Below are positions 41,843-50,512 of a stretch of DNA of 64,000 bases, piece by piece; within the stretch, counting starts at the first letter, position 1; each line of letters begins with the position of its first letter. Source of the stretch: Acidobacteriota bacterium (GTDB lineage Bacteria; Acidobacteriota; Blastocatellia; Pyrinomonadales; Pyrinomonadaceae); contig JADJOS010000001.1 in assembly GCA_016713675.1 (NCBI GenBank), positions 2,736,501 through 2,800,500 of the forward strand. Direction: 5' to 3'. The notes under the pieces were generated by a model. That model made no database searches and was not told the origin of the DNA. It worked only from the letters and a program-made list of their open reading frames with translations. A program made the translations under genes and the position numbers.

Positions 41843-43927
41843 ATGATTCAAACATTTCTACGAGCGTGCCGCATACCTTTTGCGCTCGCCGCCGGCATTA
41901 TTGCCTTGTCCGCGTTTGCTGCTCAGGCCGATGCCCAATTGCCGATGCGGCTGCGGGCCCAGATCCAGCCGGCTTGTGCGACCACATCAGCTTTGAAATT
42001 CGCTGATATTTACGCGGACGGAAATATAGCCGTAATGGGAAGCTATAATTGCCGCGGAGTGTTTATTTTTAACATTTCAAATCCTGACGCCCCTGTGCTA
42101 GCGTCTTGGTACAATCCGGGAGCTAACTTACAGTTTCTTGAGGCGATCGTGATTGGAAACCGCGGTTATTTCGGAACAGGTAACACGGGCGGCGTTCATA
42201 TCGTCGATCTGACCAATCCCGCGAGCCCACAGCTGCTCGGGATCGTAAATTCGACCAACGGCGGCGGGCATAACACCATCCATGAAATGATGGTGTTCGA
42301 CCAGGGCGGACAGCGTTATCTGCTGGAGAATTCAAATTCGACCGGCACCGGAACAGCCCGCGACTTGAGGATCATCAATGTTACCAACCCTGCGGCTGCC
42401 GTCTTGAAATGGAGTTTTCAATCCAGCGACGGCGGTTGGGTTCACGCGATGCACATCCGTGGCAATCGTTTGTTTTTGTCCGGATTCGTAAGCAGCACGC
42501 GAGTTGATATTTACGATATGTCGACATTGGCTTCGCAAGCACCTGTACTTCTTGGTTCAGTCGCAGTCGGATTCAATTCAAATCACAGTGCGTGGACAAG
42601 CGAAGACGGGAACTACCTCTATAGTGCACGGGAGATCGGTGATAGTGCTTCGGCAAATCCCGGCGATATTCGCGTATTTGACGTTACGAATCCGGGATCC
42701 GCATTTTTGGTGAAACGGGTTTCAATGAACGACCTCGGCATCGTTGCGGTGACGCCTCATAATCCAGTCGTGATGGGAAACAAGCTGTATGTTGCATGGT
42801 ATCAGGCAGGCACGTTGGTCTTTGACATAACCGATCCATCCGATCCGGTATTAGCGGGGCGTTATGATACGTGGCCTGCTCAGTTTACTGAGGAAGATCT
42901 CCGTGAGGTCCAACAAGCGAATTCGAATATTGATCGGGCCGACATGATGTGCGGCACAAATTTGCGTAACGGCCAGCAGATCGCCGGGTACAACGGTAAC
43001 TGGGCTGTGTTTCCGTTTCTCGGCGAAAACAAAGTGCTTCTTGGCGACCTTTCAACCGGGCTCTATGTCATCGATATAACGTCGAAAAACAATATTGCCG
43101 ATTTTGACGGCGATAAGAAGACCGATTTTTCTGCATTCACGCCGGCAACCGGAATGTGGAACATCGAGAATAGTTCAAATTCGTCGGCGTCGCAGACCAA
43201 TTTTGGTTTTGCTACGGACAAACTCACTCCGGGCGATTATGATGGTGACGGACGAGCTGATATGGCTATCTTCCGTCCGTCGACAGGAACGTGGTGGATC
43301 CGCCGAAGCAGCAATCCCGGAAACTTCCTTGCGGTAAATTTTGGCATTAGTACTGATATTCCCGTTCCCGGAGATTACGATGGTGATGGCAAGACGGACG
43401 TGGCTGTATTCAGGCCGTCAACCGGCGTTTGGTACATTCAGCAAAGCACCGCAGGCATTCGCATTGAGGGCTGGGGCTTAAGCACCGACAAGGCATTCAC
43501 CGGCGACTATGACGGCGACGGTAAAGCAGATCTTGCGATCTATAGGCCATCGACGGGTGTTTGGTACATTAAACAAAGCTCGAACGGCTCGGCACTGATC
43601 ACGCCGTTCGGTTTGCCTACCGATCGCCCTGTATCGACCGATTTCGACGGCGACGGCAGATCGGACATAGCGGTGTACCGTCCAAGTGAAGGGAACTGGT
43701 ATTATCTTAAATCCGGTTCGAGCAATTCGTTTGCGGTCGTTCGGTTCGGAATTGCCGAAGATATCCCTGTCCCGGCTGATTATGATGGAGACGGAAAGGC
43801 AGACATTGCTGTATTCAGGCCAAGCTCAAATGCCTGGTATCGGTTGAACAGCACCAACGGAAGCTTTAGCGTTCGTGTTTTTGGCTCGGGCGGCGACGCT
43901 CCGATACCCGCATCGATCCAACCGTAA
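41843..43927 (+). CDS. Secreted LVIVD-repeat and FG-GAP-repeat protein
   Basis: Start at 41843 (MIQTFLRACRIPFALAAGII), preceded by CCGGAGAC, giving a signal peptide ending near ADAQL. Residues about 30-410 carry LVIVD-type propeller repeats (GVFIFNISNPDAPVLASWYN, VHIVDLTNPASPQLLGIVN). From about residue 415 to the end come five to six FG-GAP repeats (DYDGDGRADMAIFRPSTGTW and variants) closely related to those of the M36 protease at 8435-11629. It is probably extracellular, calcium-binding and adhesive or scaffolding. No catalytic motif. Confidence 0.85.
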   Translation: MIQTFLRACRIPFALAAGIIALSAFAAQADAQLPMRLRAQIQPACATTSALKFADIYADGNIAVMGSYNCRGVFIFNISNPDAPVLASWYNPGANLQFLEAIVIGNRGYFGTGNTGGVHIVDLTNPASPQLLGIVNSTNGGGHNTIHEMMVFDQGGQRYLLENSNSTGTGTARDLRIINVTNPAAAVLKWSFQSSDGGWVHAMHIRGNRLFLSGFVSSTRVDIYDMSTLASQAPVLLGSVAVGFNSNHSAWTSEDGNYLYSAREIGDSASANPGDIRVFDVTNPGSAFLVKRVSMNDLGIVAVTPHNPVVMGNKLYVAWYQAGTLVFDITDPSDPVLAGRYDTWPAQFTEEDLREVQQANSNIDRADMMCGTNLRNGQQIAGYNGNWAVFPFLGENKVLLGDLSTGLYVIDITSKNNIADFDGDKKTDFSAFTPATGMWNIENSSNSSASQTNFGFATDKLTPGDYDGDGRADMAIFRPSTGTWWIRRSSNPGNFLAVNFGISTDIPVPGDYDGDGKTDVAVFRPSTGVWYIQQSTAGIRIEGWGLSTDKAFTGDYDGDGKADLAIYRPSTGVWYIKQSSNGSALITPFGLPTDRPVSTDFDGDGRSDIAVYRPSEGNWYYLKSGSSNSFAVVRFGIAEDIPVPADYDGDGKADIAVFRPSSNAWYRLNSTNGSFSVRVFGSGGDAPIPASIQP

Positions 43928-43950
43928 TATCAACTGAAATTGACCTTAAT

Positions 43951-43988
43951 GCCCGAAGTTGAGCAAACAGCTTGACTTTGGGCTTTTT
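43951..43988 (+). terminator. Intrinsic terminator after the LVIVD/FG-GAP gene
   Basis: GCCCGAAGT (43951-43959) pairs with ACTTTGGGC (43975-43983) with one G-U pair and is followed by TTTTT (43984-43988). Lies 24 bases after the stop and 18 bases before the next start codon. Confidence 0.8.
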
Positions 43989-44005
43989 GTTTCTATTATT
44001 GCAGT

Positions 44006-45610
44006 ATGAAATTGCATCTGACGATAAACGGCGGATCTCTCTCCGGGCAAAGATTCGAGCTCGAAAGCGGTTTTCTTTCGGTCGGACGAGCAGAAACCTG
44101 CAGCATTCGATTTGATCCTCTTTCGGAGAGGATCGCCTCAAAGCAGCACGCGTTCATAGAAACAAAAGCCGACGGTTTTTACGTCACTGACAACCAGAGT
44201 ACCAATGGTACATTTTTGAACGGCAATTCCGTAACAACAGCTAAGCTAACCAATGGCGATCTGATCCAGTTTGGTAAGAACGGCGTGACGGCAAATGTCG
44301 CAATTGACGGCGAGGTCTTGACGCAGGTTGCCATGCCGAAAGAAGAGTTCCGTCAGGCCCAGATCGAACAATTCAATCAGCTCGCCCGCAGCGAACCTGT
44401 AAGTATTCAATCTTCGCTTGCCAATTTTGGACTCGGTGCCACCGCGGTCAAACCCGAACCTGACAAAACGGGAAAATATATTGGCATCGGTATCACACTT
44501 GTTGTGATCACGTTCCTGATGGCGATCGTCGCATTGCTGATGTTTGTTACGGTCGGCGTTGTGCCGGCTGTAATTGCTACTTTCATTGCGTTCATACCGG
44601 CAGCCATTTATGTGATCCCACTGATCTGGCTCGACCGCTACGATCCTGAACCTCTTTGGCTGCTCGCTCTTGCATTTGCTTGGGGAGCTCTCGTTGCCGT
44701 AGTGGTGTCGTTCGTCATTAACACTGTGCTCGGCACCGCGGCCAGTATCATATATTCGCCCGAAGCAGGTGAAGCGGTTGGAAGTGTAATGTCGGCACCC
44801 ATTTTTGAAGAAGGTTCAAAGGGCCTCGGTGTGTTGATCCTGCTGATCTTTTTCCGCAAGTATTTCGACGATATTCTCGATGGGATCGTTTTCGCGGGAG
44901 TGATCGCCTTGGGTTTTGCCACGGTCGAGAATGTTCTCTATTACGGCCGGGCACTCGGCCAGGGCGGCCCGGTCGCACTTGTTATTACATTTTTGCTTCG
45001 CGGGATACTCTCGCCATTTGCGCATGTGACGTTTACCGCGATGACCGGCATAGGCTGCGGCATAGCCCGCGAATCGCATAAAACTTGGGTCAAGGTCGTG
45101 GCTCCGTTCTTAGGATATTGCGTCGCAGTTGGACTGCATGCGACGTGGAACGGCCTTGCCGGTTACAGTGCGGATCTATTCGACAAATTCGGCATAGGCG
45201 TCTGCTCACAGCTTGGCCAGCCCGGCATTGTCGGACTTTGCTCATTCCTTATTTGTTACGCCGTATTACAGATACCGCTGTTTTGTTTCTTTGTTGGATT
45301 TTCGATCAATATTATGCGGCGGCAGAATAAGATCCTGACCGAAATGCTAGCGATCGATATAGCCCGCGGGCTCATTTCGCAAGAACTCGCGACTACGGCA
45401 ACTTCGGCGTTCAAGAGTTCGGGTTGGCTGATAAGCGGACTGTTTTCGGGCAAATACAAGGCCCGAAGCCGTTACCTGCGCGCCGTCGGAAAACTTGGCC
45501 TGAGCTATTGGCATATTCAGCGGGCGACGGCCGCTCACGGACAGACCGGCAGCTTCCAGCAAAACCCGATACTGCGGGAAGAAGTTCTAAAATGGCGTGA
45601 TCAGGTTTGA
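44006..45610 (+). CDS. FHA domain fused to a PrsW-type intramembrane metalloprotease
   Basis: A 534-residue protein. Residues about 1-95 are an FHA phosphothreonine-binding domain (GFLSVGRAETCSIRF, SKQHAFIE, DNQSTNGTFLNG). After a linker, residues about 155-450 are multi-spanning membrane. They carry the PrsW motifs EEGSK (residues 268-272), GFATVENVLYYG and the late VGLHATWNGLAGYS with the presumed metal-binding His. B. subtilis PrsW makes the first cut of an anti-sigma factor. The fusion suggests phospho-dependent substrate recruitment by the kinases encoded downstream. Confidence 0.87.
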   Translation: MKLHLTINGGSLSGQRFELESGFLSVGRAETCSIRFDPLSERIASKQHAFIETKADGFYVTDNQSTNGTFLNGNSVTTAKLTNGDLIQFGKNGVTANVAIDGEVLTQVAMPKEEFRQAQIEQFNQLARSEPVSIQSSLANFGLGATAVKPEPDKTGKYIGIGITLVVITFLMAIVALLMFVTVGVVPAVIATFIAFIPAAIYVIPLIWLDRYDPEPLWLLALAFAWGALVAVVVSFVINTVLGTAASIIYSPEAGEAVGSVMSAPIFEEGSKGLGVLILLIFFRKYFDDILDGIVFAGVIALGFATVENVLYYGRALGQGGPVALVITFLLRGILSPFAHVTFTAMTGIGCGIARESHKTWVKVVAPFLGYCVAVGLHATWNGLAGYSADLFDKFGIGVCSQLGQPGIVGLCSFLICYAVLQIPLFCFFVGFSINIMRRQNKILTEMLAIDIARGLISQELATTATSAFKSSGWLISGLFSGKYKARSRYLRAVGKLGLSYWHIQRATAAHGQTGSFQQNPILREEVLKWRDQV

Positions 45611-45641
45611 GCTAACTTGATCGGTCGAATTCACATAATAA

Positions 45642-45672
45642 AAATGAGGTTACCAAAGTGGCAACCTCATTT
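45642..45672 (-). terminator. Terminator between the PrsW gene and tRNA-Lys
   Basis: AAATGAGGTT (45642-45651) pairs with AACCTCATTT (45663-45672). Read from the minus strand the hairpin is followed by TTTTTATT, so it suits the tRNA transcript; it may serve the plus-strand gene too. Confidence 0.78.
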
Positions 45673-45682
45673 CTATTTGAAC

Positions 45683-45758
45683 TGGTAGGCCGTGCAGGGA
45701 TTGAACCTGCGACCCACGGATTAAGAGTCCGTTGCTCTACCAACTGAGCTAACGACCC
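45683..45758 (-). tRNA. tRNA-Lys(CTT)
   Basis: A 76-base cloverleaf on the minus strand with encoded CCA. The acceptor stem is GGGTCGT/ACGGCCT (two G-U pairs), the D-arm contains AGCTCAGTTGGTAGAGC, the anticodon loop is CTCTTAA with anticodon CTT, and the T-arm is GCAGGTTCAATCCCTGC. It decodes AAG. It sits between two plus-strand signalling genes and is not part of a tRNA cluster. Confidence 0.97.
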
Positions 45759-45873
45759 AGAGCAAACGAAAGTATAGCAAAAACTATTTCAAAGTCCAAA
45801 ATTCGCAACTTTTATTAGAATCACGCGTTCTCATTTGGTTAATTATGCGTCAGCATTCAGTATAATTATCGAG

Positions 45874-47493
45874 ATGAGAGAATGTCCGAAATGTGAGCTT
45901 TGTTACCCTGACGAGATACTGGCCTGTCCAGGCGATCAAACGGCGACAAAGCACTCTTTGCCCGGAAGCCAGGTCCTGGCCGGGCGTTACCTGCTCGAGA
46001 GCCGGCTCGGCCGCGGTGCGATGGGACAGGTCTATCTCGCAAAGGACACAAAGTTCGCAACAAAAAAGCTTGCCGTCAAGACCGTTCGTCAGGATCTGTT
46101 GAGCAGCGAGGACCTGCAGGAAGGCGAAGCGATCGCACGGTTCGAACGCGAGGCTCAGGCCGCCGCGTCGATCCAGCATCCGAATACAGTGAGCGTCAGT
46201 GACTTTGGGGAAACCCCGGAGGGCATTTTCTACCTTGTGATGGAATACGTCGAGGGCGAGACGCTGCACAAGCTACTCCGCCGCGAGGGAACTTTGCCGG
46301 TAAAGCGAGCAGTCAGGTTGCTTCGGCAGATCGCTGACGGCGTTGATGCTGCACACGACCTCAATATCCTCCACCGCGATCTCAAGCCCGCCAATATTTT
46401 CATCATGCAAAAGGGTAAGGGTGGCGACGGTTTTGTAAAGGTCGGGGACTTTGGCCTCGCAAAGATCGTGAATCAAACCGTTACTGACGCTACGTCAAAC
46501 GCGACGCCATCGTCACGCGGTATCATTGGCACGCCCGAATTCATGTCACCCGAACAAATGCAGCCCGAGGTCGGAGTAGATAAGCGTGCGGATCTTTACG
46601 CTCTCGGTACTATCGCTTACCTTATGCTCGGCGGCAAAACGCCGTTCACAGGCGATCTTATGCAGCTTGTTATGCAGAAGATCATGCATAAGCCGGCACC
46701 GCTTTCGTCACTCCGATCCGATGTGCCGGCCGATGTCGATCGAATTGTAATGCGTTCGCTTGAGATCGACCCGAAAGATCGCCCCGATACGGTGGCAGAA
46801 TGGATCGCCGAACTAGAAGAAGCTGCCGATGACATAAGCGAAAACAAGCGATCCGGAGGTTCGCGTCTGGTTGTGATGGCTCCTAATGGCTCGGAGGTCT
46901 ATGTCAACGACGAGCGAAAGGCGAGCGTTGGAAGCTCGGGCCGCGTGGTATTGTCCGACATACCCGTCGGACAGCATATTCTGAGGGTGTCAAAGGCCGG
47001 TGAGCGTGATGACGAACGGTTGATCGAGATTCAGGCGGGCGGCAACGAACAGGTCATACAAGCTCAATTGAGGACGCTTCATGGTTCGTCGAGTCAGCCG
47101 TCCTCATCCCAGGGGAGCAGTAGCGGATCGCCGGCATCGAGTCTGATGCCCGCAATTGTTGCGTGCTCGAACTGTAATTCCCGATTCGCCGACGGTGTCA
47201 AATTTTGCGGAAGATGCGGCGGCGGATCGTTCATTATCGTTAGCCCGGGCGATACACAGTCGAGCTTTCCGTGTCCGCGATGTTCAGCCCGTTTGCCTGA
47301 ATTTTCGCGATTCTGCGGACGCTGCGGCCTCAATATTACACCTGCAATGATACCTGCCTCGCGGCCTGCGGTGGGCTTTACCTCACAGTTTCAGCCGTCA
47401 AGCCCCACGCAGGCCGAACGCCTTTGCCGGCGCTGCGGCAGTGATTATCCCGCACACATAAAATTCTGCGGAAAGTGCGGAATTTCGCTCTGA
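45874..47493 (+). CDS. Ser/Thr protein kinase with PEGA domain and multiple zinc ribbons
   Basis: A 539-residue protein from the ATG at 45874 (MRECPKCELCYPDEILACPG). An N-terminal zinc ribbon is followed by a Hanks-type kinase: LGRGAMGQVYLAKD glycine loop, Lys69 in AVKTV, HRDLKPANI with Asp169, DFG at about 192 and APE-like GTPEFMSPEQM. Then comes a PEGA-like beta domain (GSEVYVNDERKASVGSSGRV) and three CxxC...CGRCG zinc ribbons at the C-terminus. There is no transmembrane helix, so it is cytoplasmic. It is adjacent to FHA proteins that could read its phosphorylation. Confidence 0.93.
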   Translation: MRECPKCELCYPDEILACPGDQTATKHSLPGSQVLAGRYLLESRLGRGAMGQVYLAKDTKFATKKLAVKTVRQDLLSSEDLQEGEAIARFEREAQAAASIQHPNTVSVSDFGETPEGIFYLVMEYVEGETLHKLLRREGTLPVKRAVRLLRQIADGVDAAHDLNILHRDLKPANIFIMQKGKGGDGFVKVGDFGLAKIVNQTVTDATSNATPSSRGIIGTPEFMSPEQMQPEVGVDKRADLYALGTIAYLMLGGKTPFTGDLMQLVMQKIMHKPAPLSSLRSDVPADVDRIVMRSLEIDPKDRPDTVAEWIAELEEAADDISENKRSGGSRLVVMAPNGSEVYVNDERKASVGSSGRVVLSDIPVGQHILRVSKAGERDDERLIEIQAGGNEQVIQAQLRTLHGSSSQPSSSQGSSSGSPASSLMPAIVACSNCNSRFADGVKFCGRCGGGSFIIVSPGDTQSSFPCPRCSARLPEFSRFCGRCGLNITPAMIPASRPAVGFTSQFQPSSPTQAERLCRRCGSDYPAHIKFCGKCGISL

Positions 47494-47611
47494 TCTGCGA
47501 AATTTCGACTTGGAAATAATTTGTGCCCGAAAAAGTCGCGTTCGCGTCGATAAATGCGTATAATATCGGCAATCTGAATTGCGTTTCGAAATTTAACTGA
47601 GGACAACGAAG

Positions 47612-48616
47612 ATGAAAATTTGCCCCAAATGTCAAAAGACATATACCGACCAGAATCTGAACTTTTGTCTCGATGACGGCACTGTTTTGACACAGGCTGG
47701 CGGCGACGCGATGCCTGAAACGGTGCTGTTAAATCAGCCCAGAGTAACCTCGCCGAGTCAATCGGCCCCAGGTTCCTTTCCGGGCCAGCAAGCCCAGCAA
47801 CCTCAACAGCCGGGCTGGAACACTGCCCCTCAGCCATATTCGATGCAGCCGCCGGCAAAGTCGTCGAAGACCTGGATATGGGTGTTGTTGATTCTTGGTG
47901 TATTGGTTTTGGTCTGCGGCGGCGGCGGGCTCGGGGCTCTTATCTACATTGGCTCTCAAGCTGACAAGACTTCGAACTCTACGACGAACACGAACAACGC
48001 AAAGACATCGCCATCACCAACATTTGGCGACAAGAATCCGCCAACTAATTCCACGTCGACATCGACCCGTACAAATGTGAAAAAGGTTGACATTGAAAAA
48101 TGGCTGAACCCCAATTCGCTTTATGCCGACTCGGAATACACCAACGGAGAATTGATGCTCACATCTAAGCAGAAGAAATTCTATTACGTTCTCGCTGCTC
48201 CGGATGACAGTGATTTTAAGAGCGAAAATGCGGATATCTCAGTAACAGTGCGAAACGTCGATGCGGCAGACTCGAGTCTCGGTTATGGACTCGTATTCCA
48301 CAGCAACCCGACACCTCTGCAGCAGGGGTACGCTTTTCTGATAAACACGAAAACAAAGAAATACCACGTCGTAAATCACGTCCCCGGCGATGAGAAAAAT
48401 GTTGTTAGCTGGACAAAGTCTGACGCTATCAAGGAAGGCAGCCAGGAGAATGTACTGGAGGTTCGCGACATTTCAAAAGACAAGATCGACCTTTATATCA
48501 ATGGGACACTCGTGACCTCGATCAAGAACGTTTACGGGTATGCCGGCGGTGTTGTTGGGCTTTATTCGGGCGACAAGGTAAAGGTCGGATTCAAGAACCT
48601 CGAGATCAGAAAATAG
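47612..48616 (+). CDS. Zinc-ribbon membrane protein with lectin-like C-terminal domain
   Basis: A 334-residue protein. An N-terminal zinc-ribbon-like motif (MKICPKCQKTYTDQNLNFCL) and a Pro/Gln-rich linker precede one transmembrane helix (TWIWVLLILGVLVLVCGGGG). A Thr/Ser-rich stalk then leads to a beta-sandwich of the DUF1080/LamG type (VTVRNVDAADSSLGYGLVFH, DKIDLYINGTLVTSIKN). The topology would put the sandwich outside the cytoplasm. The N-terminal motif is shared with the next gene. Function unknown; context suggests signalling. Confidence 0.75.
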   Translation: MKICPKCQKTYTDQNLNFCLDDGTVLTQAGGDAMPETVLLNQPRVTSPSQSAPGSFPGQQAQQPQQPGWNTAPQPYSMQPPAKSSKTWIWVLLILGVLVLVCGGGGLGALIYIGSQADKTSNSTTNTNNAKTSPSPTFGDKNPPTNSTSTSTRTNVKKVDIEKWLNPNSLYADSEYTNGELMLTSKQKKFYYVLAAPDDSDFKSENADISVTVRNVDAADSSLGYGLVFHSNPTPLQQGYAFLINTKTKKYHVVNHVPGDEKNVVSWTKSDAIKEGSQENVLEVRDISKDKIDLYINGTLVTSIKNVYGYAGGVVGLYSGDKVKVGFKNLEIRK

Positions 48617-48637
48617 CGGTTAGCGGCAGGATAACTT

Positions 48638-49156
48638 ATGAAGCAATGCCCAAGATGTAGCAAAACCTACACTGACGAGAACCTTAACTTTTGTCTCGAG
48701 GACGGCGAGTTATTGCTGCAGATGGCTCCTCAGCCCGGTGCCTATCGAGACGATCCGCCCCCGACCGTGATAATGAATGAGGCTCGGGTCACAAATCCCG
48801 TCAGTTGGCAGCAGCCGTCCGCACCGCCGCCCGCCGTTTATCAGGGGCAGCAGATGATGGGACAATATCCGATGTCGATGTCGCCGAACCAGACGCTCGC
48901 GATCGTTTCACTGTGTCTTGGGATCGGCAGCATTACGATCGGTTGGTGCTGCTACATTGGGGTCCTACTTTCGCCGGCGGCGTTGATCACTGGATTTATT
49001 GCCTTGTCCCAGATCAAGAAAGACCCTCAGGCGAACGGAGGCCGCGGCCTCGCGATCGGCGGTATTGTCACCGGACTCGTTTACATCGCTATCGTTGTTC
49101 TTGTGGTAATACTATACGGTGCAGCAATATTCCTGAGTATTTTAGGAAATATGTAG
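48638..49156 (+). CDS. Zinc-ribbon DUF4190-type membrane protein
   Basis: A 172-residue paralogue of the preceding protein in its N-terminus (MKQCPRCSKTYTDENLNFCL and DDPPPTVIMNEARVTNP). The C-terminal DUF4190-like module has two transmembrane helices (LAIVSLCLGIGSITIGWCCY, GLAIGGIVTGLVYIAIVVLV) and the conserved ALSQIKKDPQANGGRGLAIG loop. It is probably an inner-membrane accessory protein cotranscribed with its neighbour (21-base gap). Confidence 0.78.
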   Translation: MKQCPRCSKTYTDENLNFCLEDGELLLQMAPQPGAYRDDPPPTVIMNEARVTNPVSWQQPSAPPPAVYQGQQMMGQYPMSMSPNQTLAIVSLCLGIGSITIGWCCYIGVLLSPAALITGFIALSQIKKDPQANGGRGLAIGGIVTGLVYIAIVVLVVILYGAAIFLSILGNM

Positions 49157-49198
49157 ACTTAGGGCATGCCCTTTGTGAGAATCAATTAGCTTTTAATA

Positions 49199-50512
49199 AT
49201 GCGTGTTAGCCTAAATGTCGTAGCGGGGCCGCAAACCGGACGATCGTTCACATTTGATCAGCACGATACATTCATGATCGGGCGGAGCGAAGATTCACAG
49301 TTCTGTCTGCCGCAGGATCGCTTCTTCTCTCGCCATCATTGTCTCATTGAGATCGCTCCTCCGCAGGCATTTCTTCGAGATCTGGGGTCGACAAACGGAA
49401 CGTTCGTAAACGGTCTGCGTGTCGATACGGCTCACTTGAAGAGCGGCGACCGCATACAGGGCGGCGAAACGGTCCTCGAGGTGGAAGTGCTCGCAGATCT
49501 TGATGAAATGGGCGGCACTCCCGACACATTCGGGCATACACATCCGTCCCTCGTCTCGGTTTCGTGTCTCAATTGCGGTGTGCCGGCTAGCGTTGAAGCA
49601 TCGAACGCCGACGCGAATATGACGTTCGTCTGCGACGATTGCCGCGAAAAGCTTCGTCAAAATCCGCAGCCGATACCGAACTATCAGATGATCCGTATCA
49701 TCGGCCAAGGCGGGATGGGTAGCGTCATGCTAGGCCGCTCGGAAAAGGATGGACGTGCAGTTGCGATCAAGACCTTATTGCCCGAGGTCGCGGTGAGCGA
49801 ACAGTCGCTCAAGCGATTTCTTCGAGAGATCGAGGTCGCATCGTCGCTTCGCCATCCGAACATCGTCAGCTATATCGAGCACGGTACGCACAATGGCATT
49901 GTCTATCTTGTCACCGAATTTATCAGCGGGATGGACGCCTCACGGCTCGCCAAGCACCAGGGCGGCCGCCTGCATTGGCGTGAGGCCGTGAGGATAATCG
50001 AGCAGACGCTCGCGGCCTTAGAATTCGCCCACAACCTCGGTTTCGTCCATCGCGACATCAAGGAACAGAACATCCTGATCGAGGGAACTTATCCCAATTC
50101 GACTGCGAAACTTACGGATTTTGGCCTCTCAAAGAGCTATAAACAGACCGGTATGAGCGGCGTCACGATGGTCGGTGACGTTGCGGGAACGATCGCATAC
50201 ATGCCGCCCGAACAGGTTCGTGATTTTAAGGAGGTTCGTCCGCCGTCCGATATTTACGCGCTTGGAATGACTGCCTACAGCCTTATAACGGCTGCTCATG
50301 CTCTCGATATCGGCCCCAAAGCCGGTATTTCCGAGACGGTTAAAGCGATCTTTGAAAAGCCGATAGTTCCTCTCACGCAGCGTATCCCCGATATCCCTCT
50401 AAAGGTCGCCGCTGTTATCGAGACTGCACTTGCCAAGCAGGTAGAACTCCGCTGGAATAACGCCGGAGCAATGCGAGAGGCATTGCTTCGAGCAGCCTCC
50501 GAATATAATTAA
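49199..50512 (+). CDS. FHA domain Ser/Thr protein kinase
   Basis: A 437-residue protein. An N-terminal FHA domain (FMIGRSEDSQFCLPQDRFFS, DLGSTNGTFVNG) is followed by a CxxC...CxxC zinc ribbon (SCLNCGVPASVEA, FVCDDCREKL). The Hanks-type kinase domain has GQGGMGSVMLGRS, Lys191 in AIKTL, FVHRDIKEQNILI with Asp286, LTDFGLSK and GTIAYMPPEQV. All catalytic residues are intact and there is no transmembrane segment. It directly abuts the convergent SIS gene with no spacer. Confidence 0.93.
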   Translation: MRVSLNVVAGPQTGRSFTFDQHDTFMIGRSEDSQFCLPQDRFFSRHHCLIEIAPPQAFLRDLGSTNGTFVNGLRVDTAHLKSGDRIQGGETVLEVEVLADLDEMGGTPDTFGHTHPSLVSVSCLNCGVPASVEASNADANMTFVCDDCREKLRQNPQPIPNYQMIRIIGQGGMGSVMLGRSEKDGRAVAIKTLLPEVAVSEQSLKRFLREIEVASSLRHPNIVSYIEHGTHNGIVYLVTEFISGMDASRLAKHQGGRLHWREAVRIIEQTLAALEFAHNLGFVHRDIKEQNILIEGTYPNSTAKLTDFGLSKSYKQTGMSGVTMVGDVAGTIAYMPPEQVRDFKEVRPPSDIYALGMTAYSLITAAHALDIGPKAGISETVKAIFEKPIVPLTQRIPDIPLKVAAVIETALAKQVELRWNNAGAMREALLRAASEYN

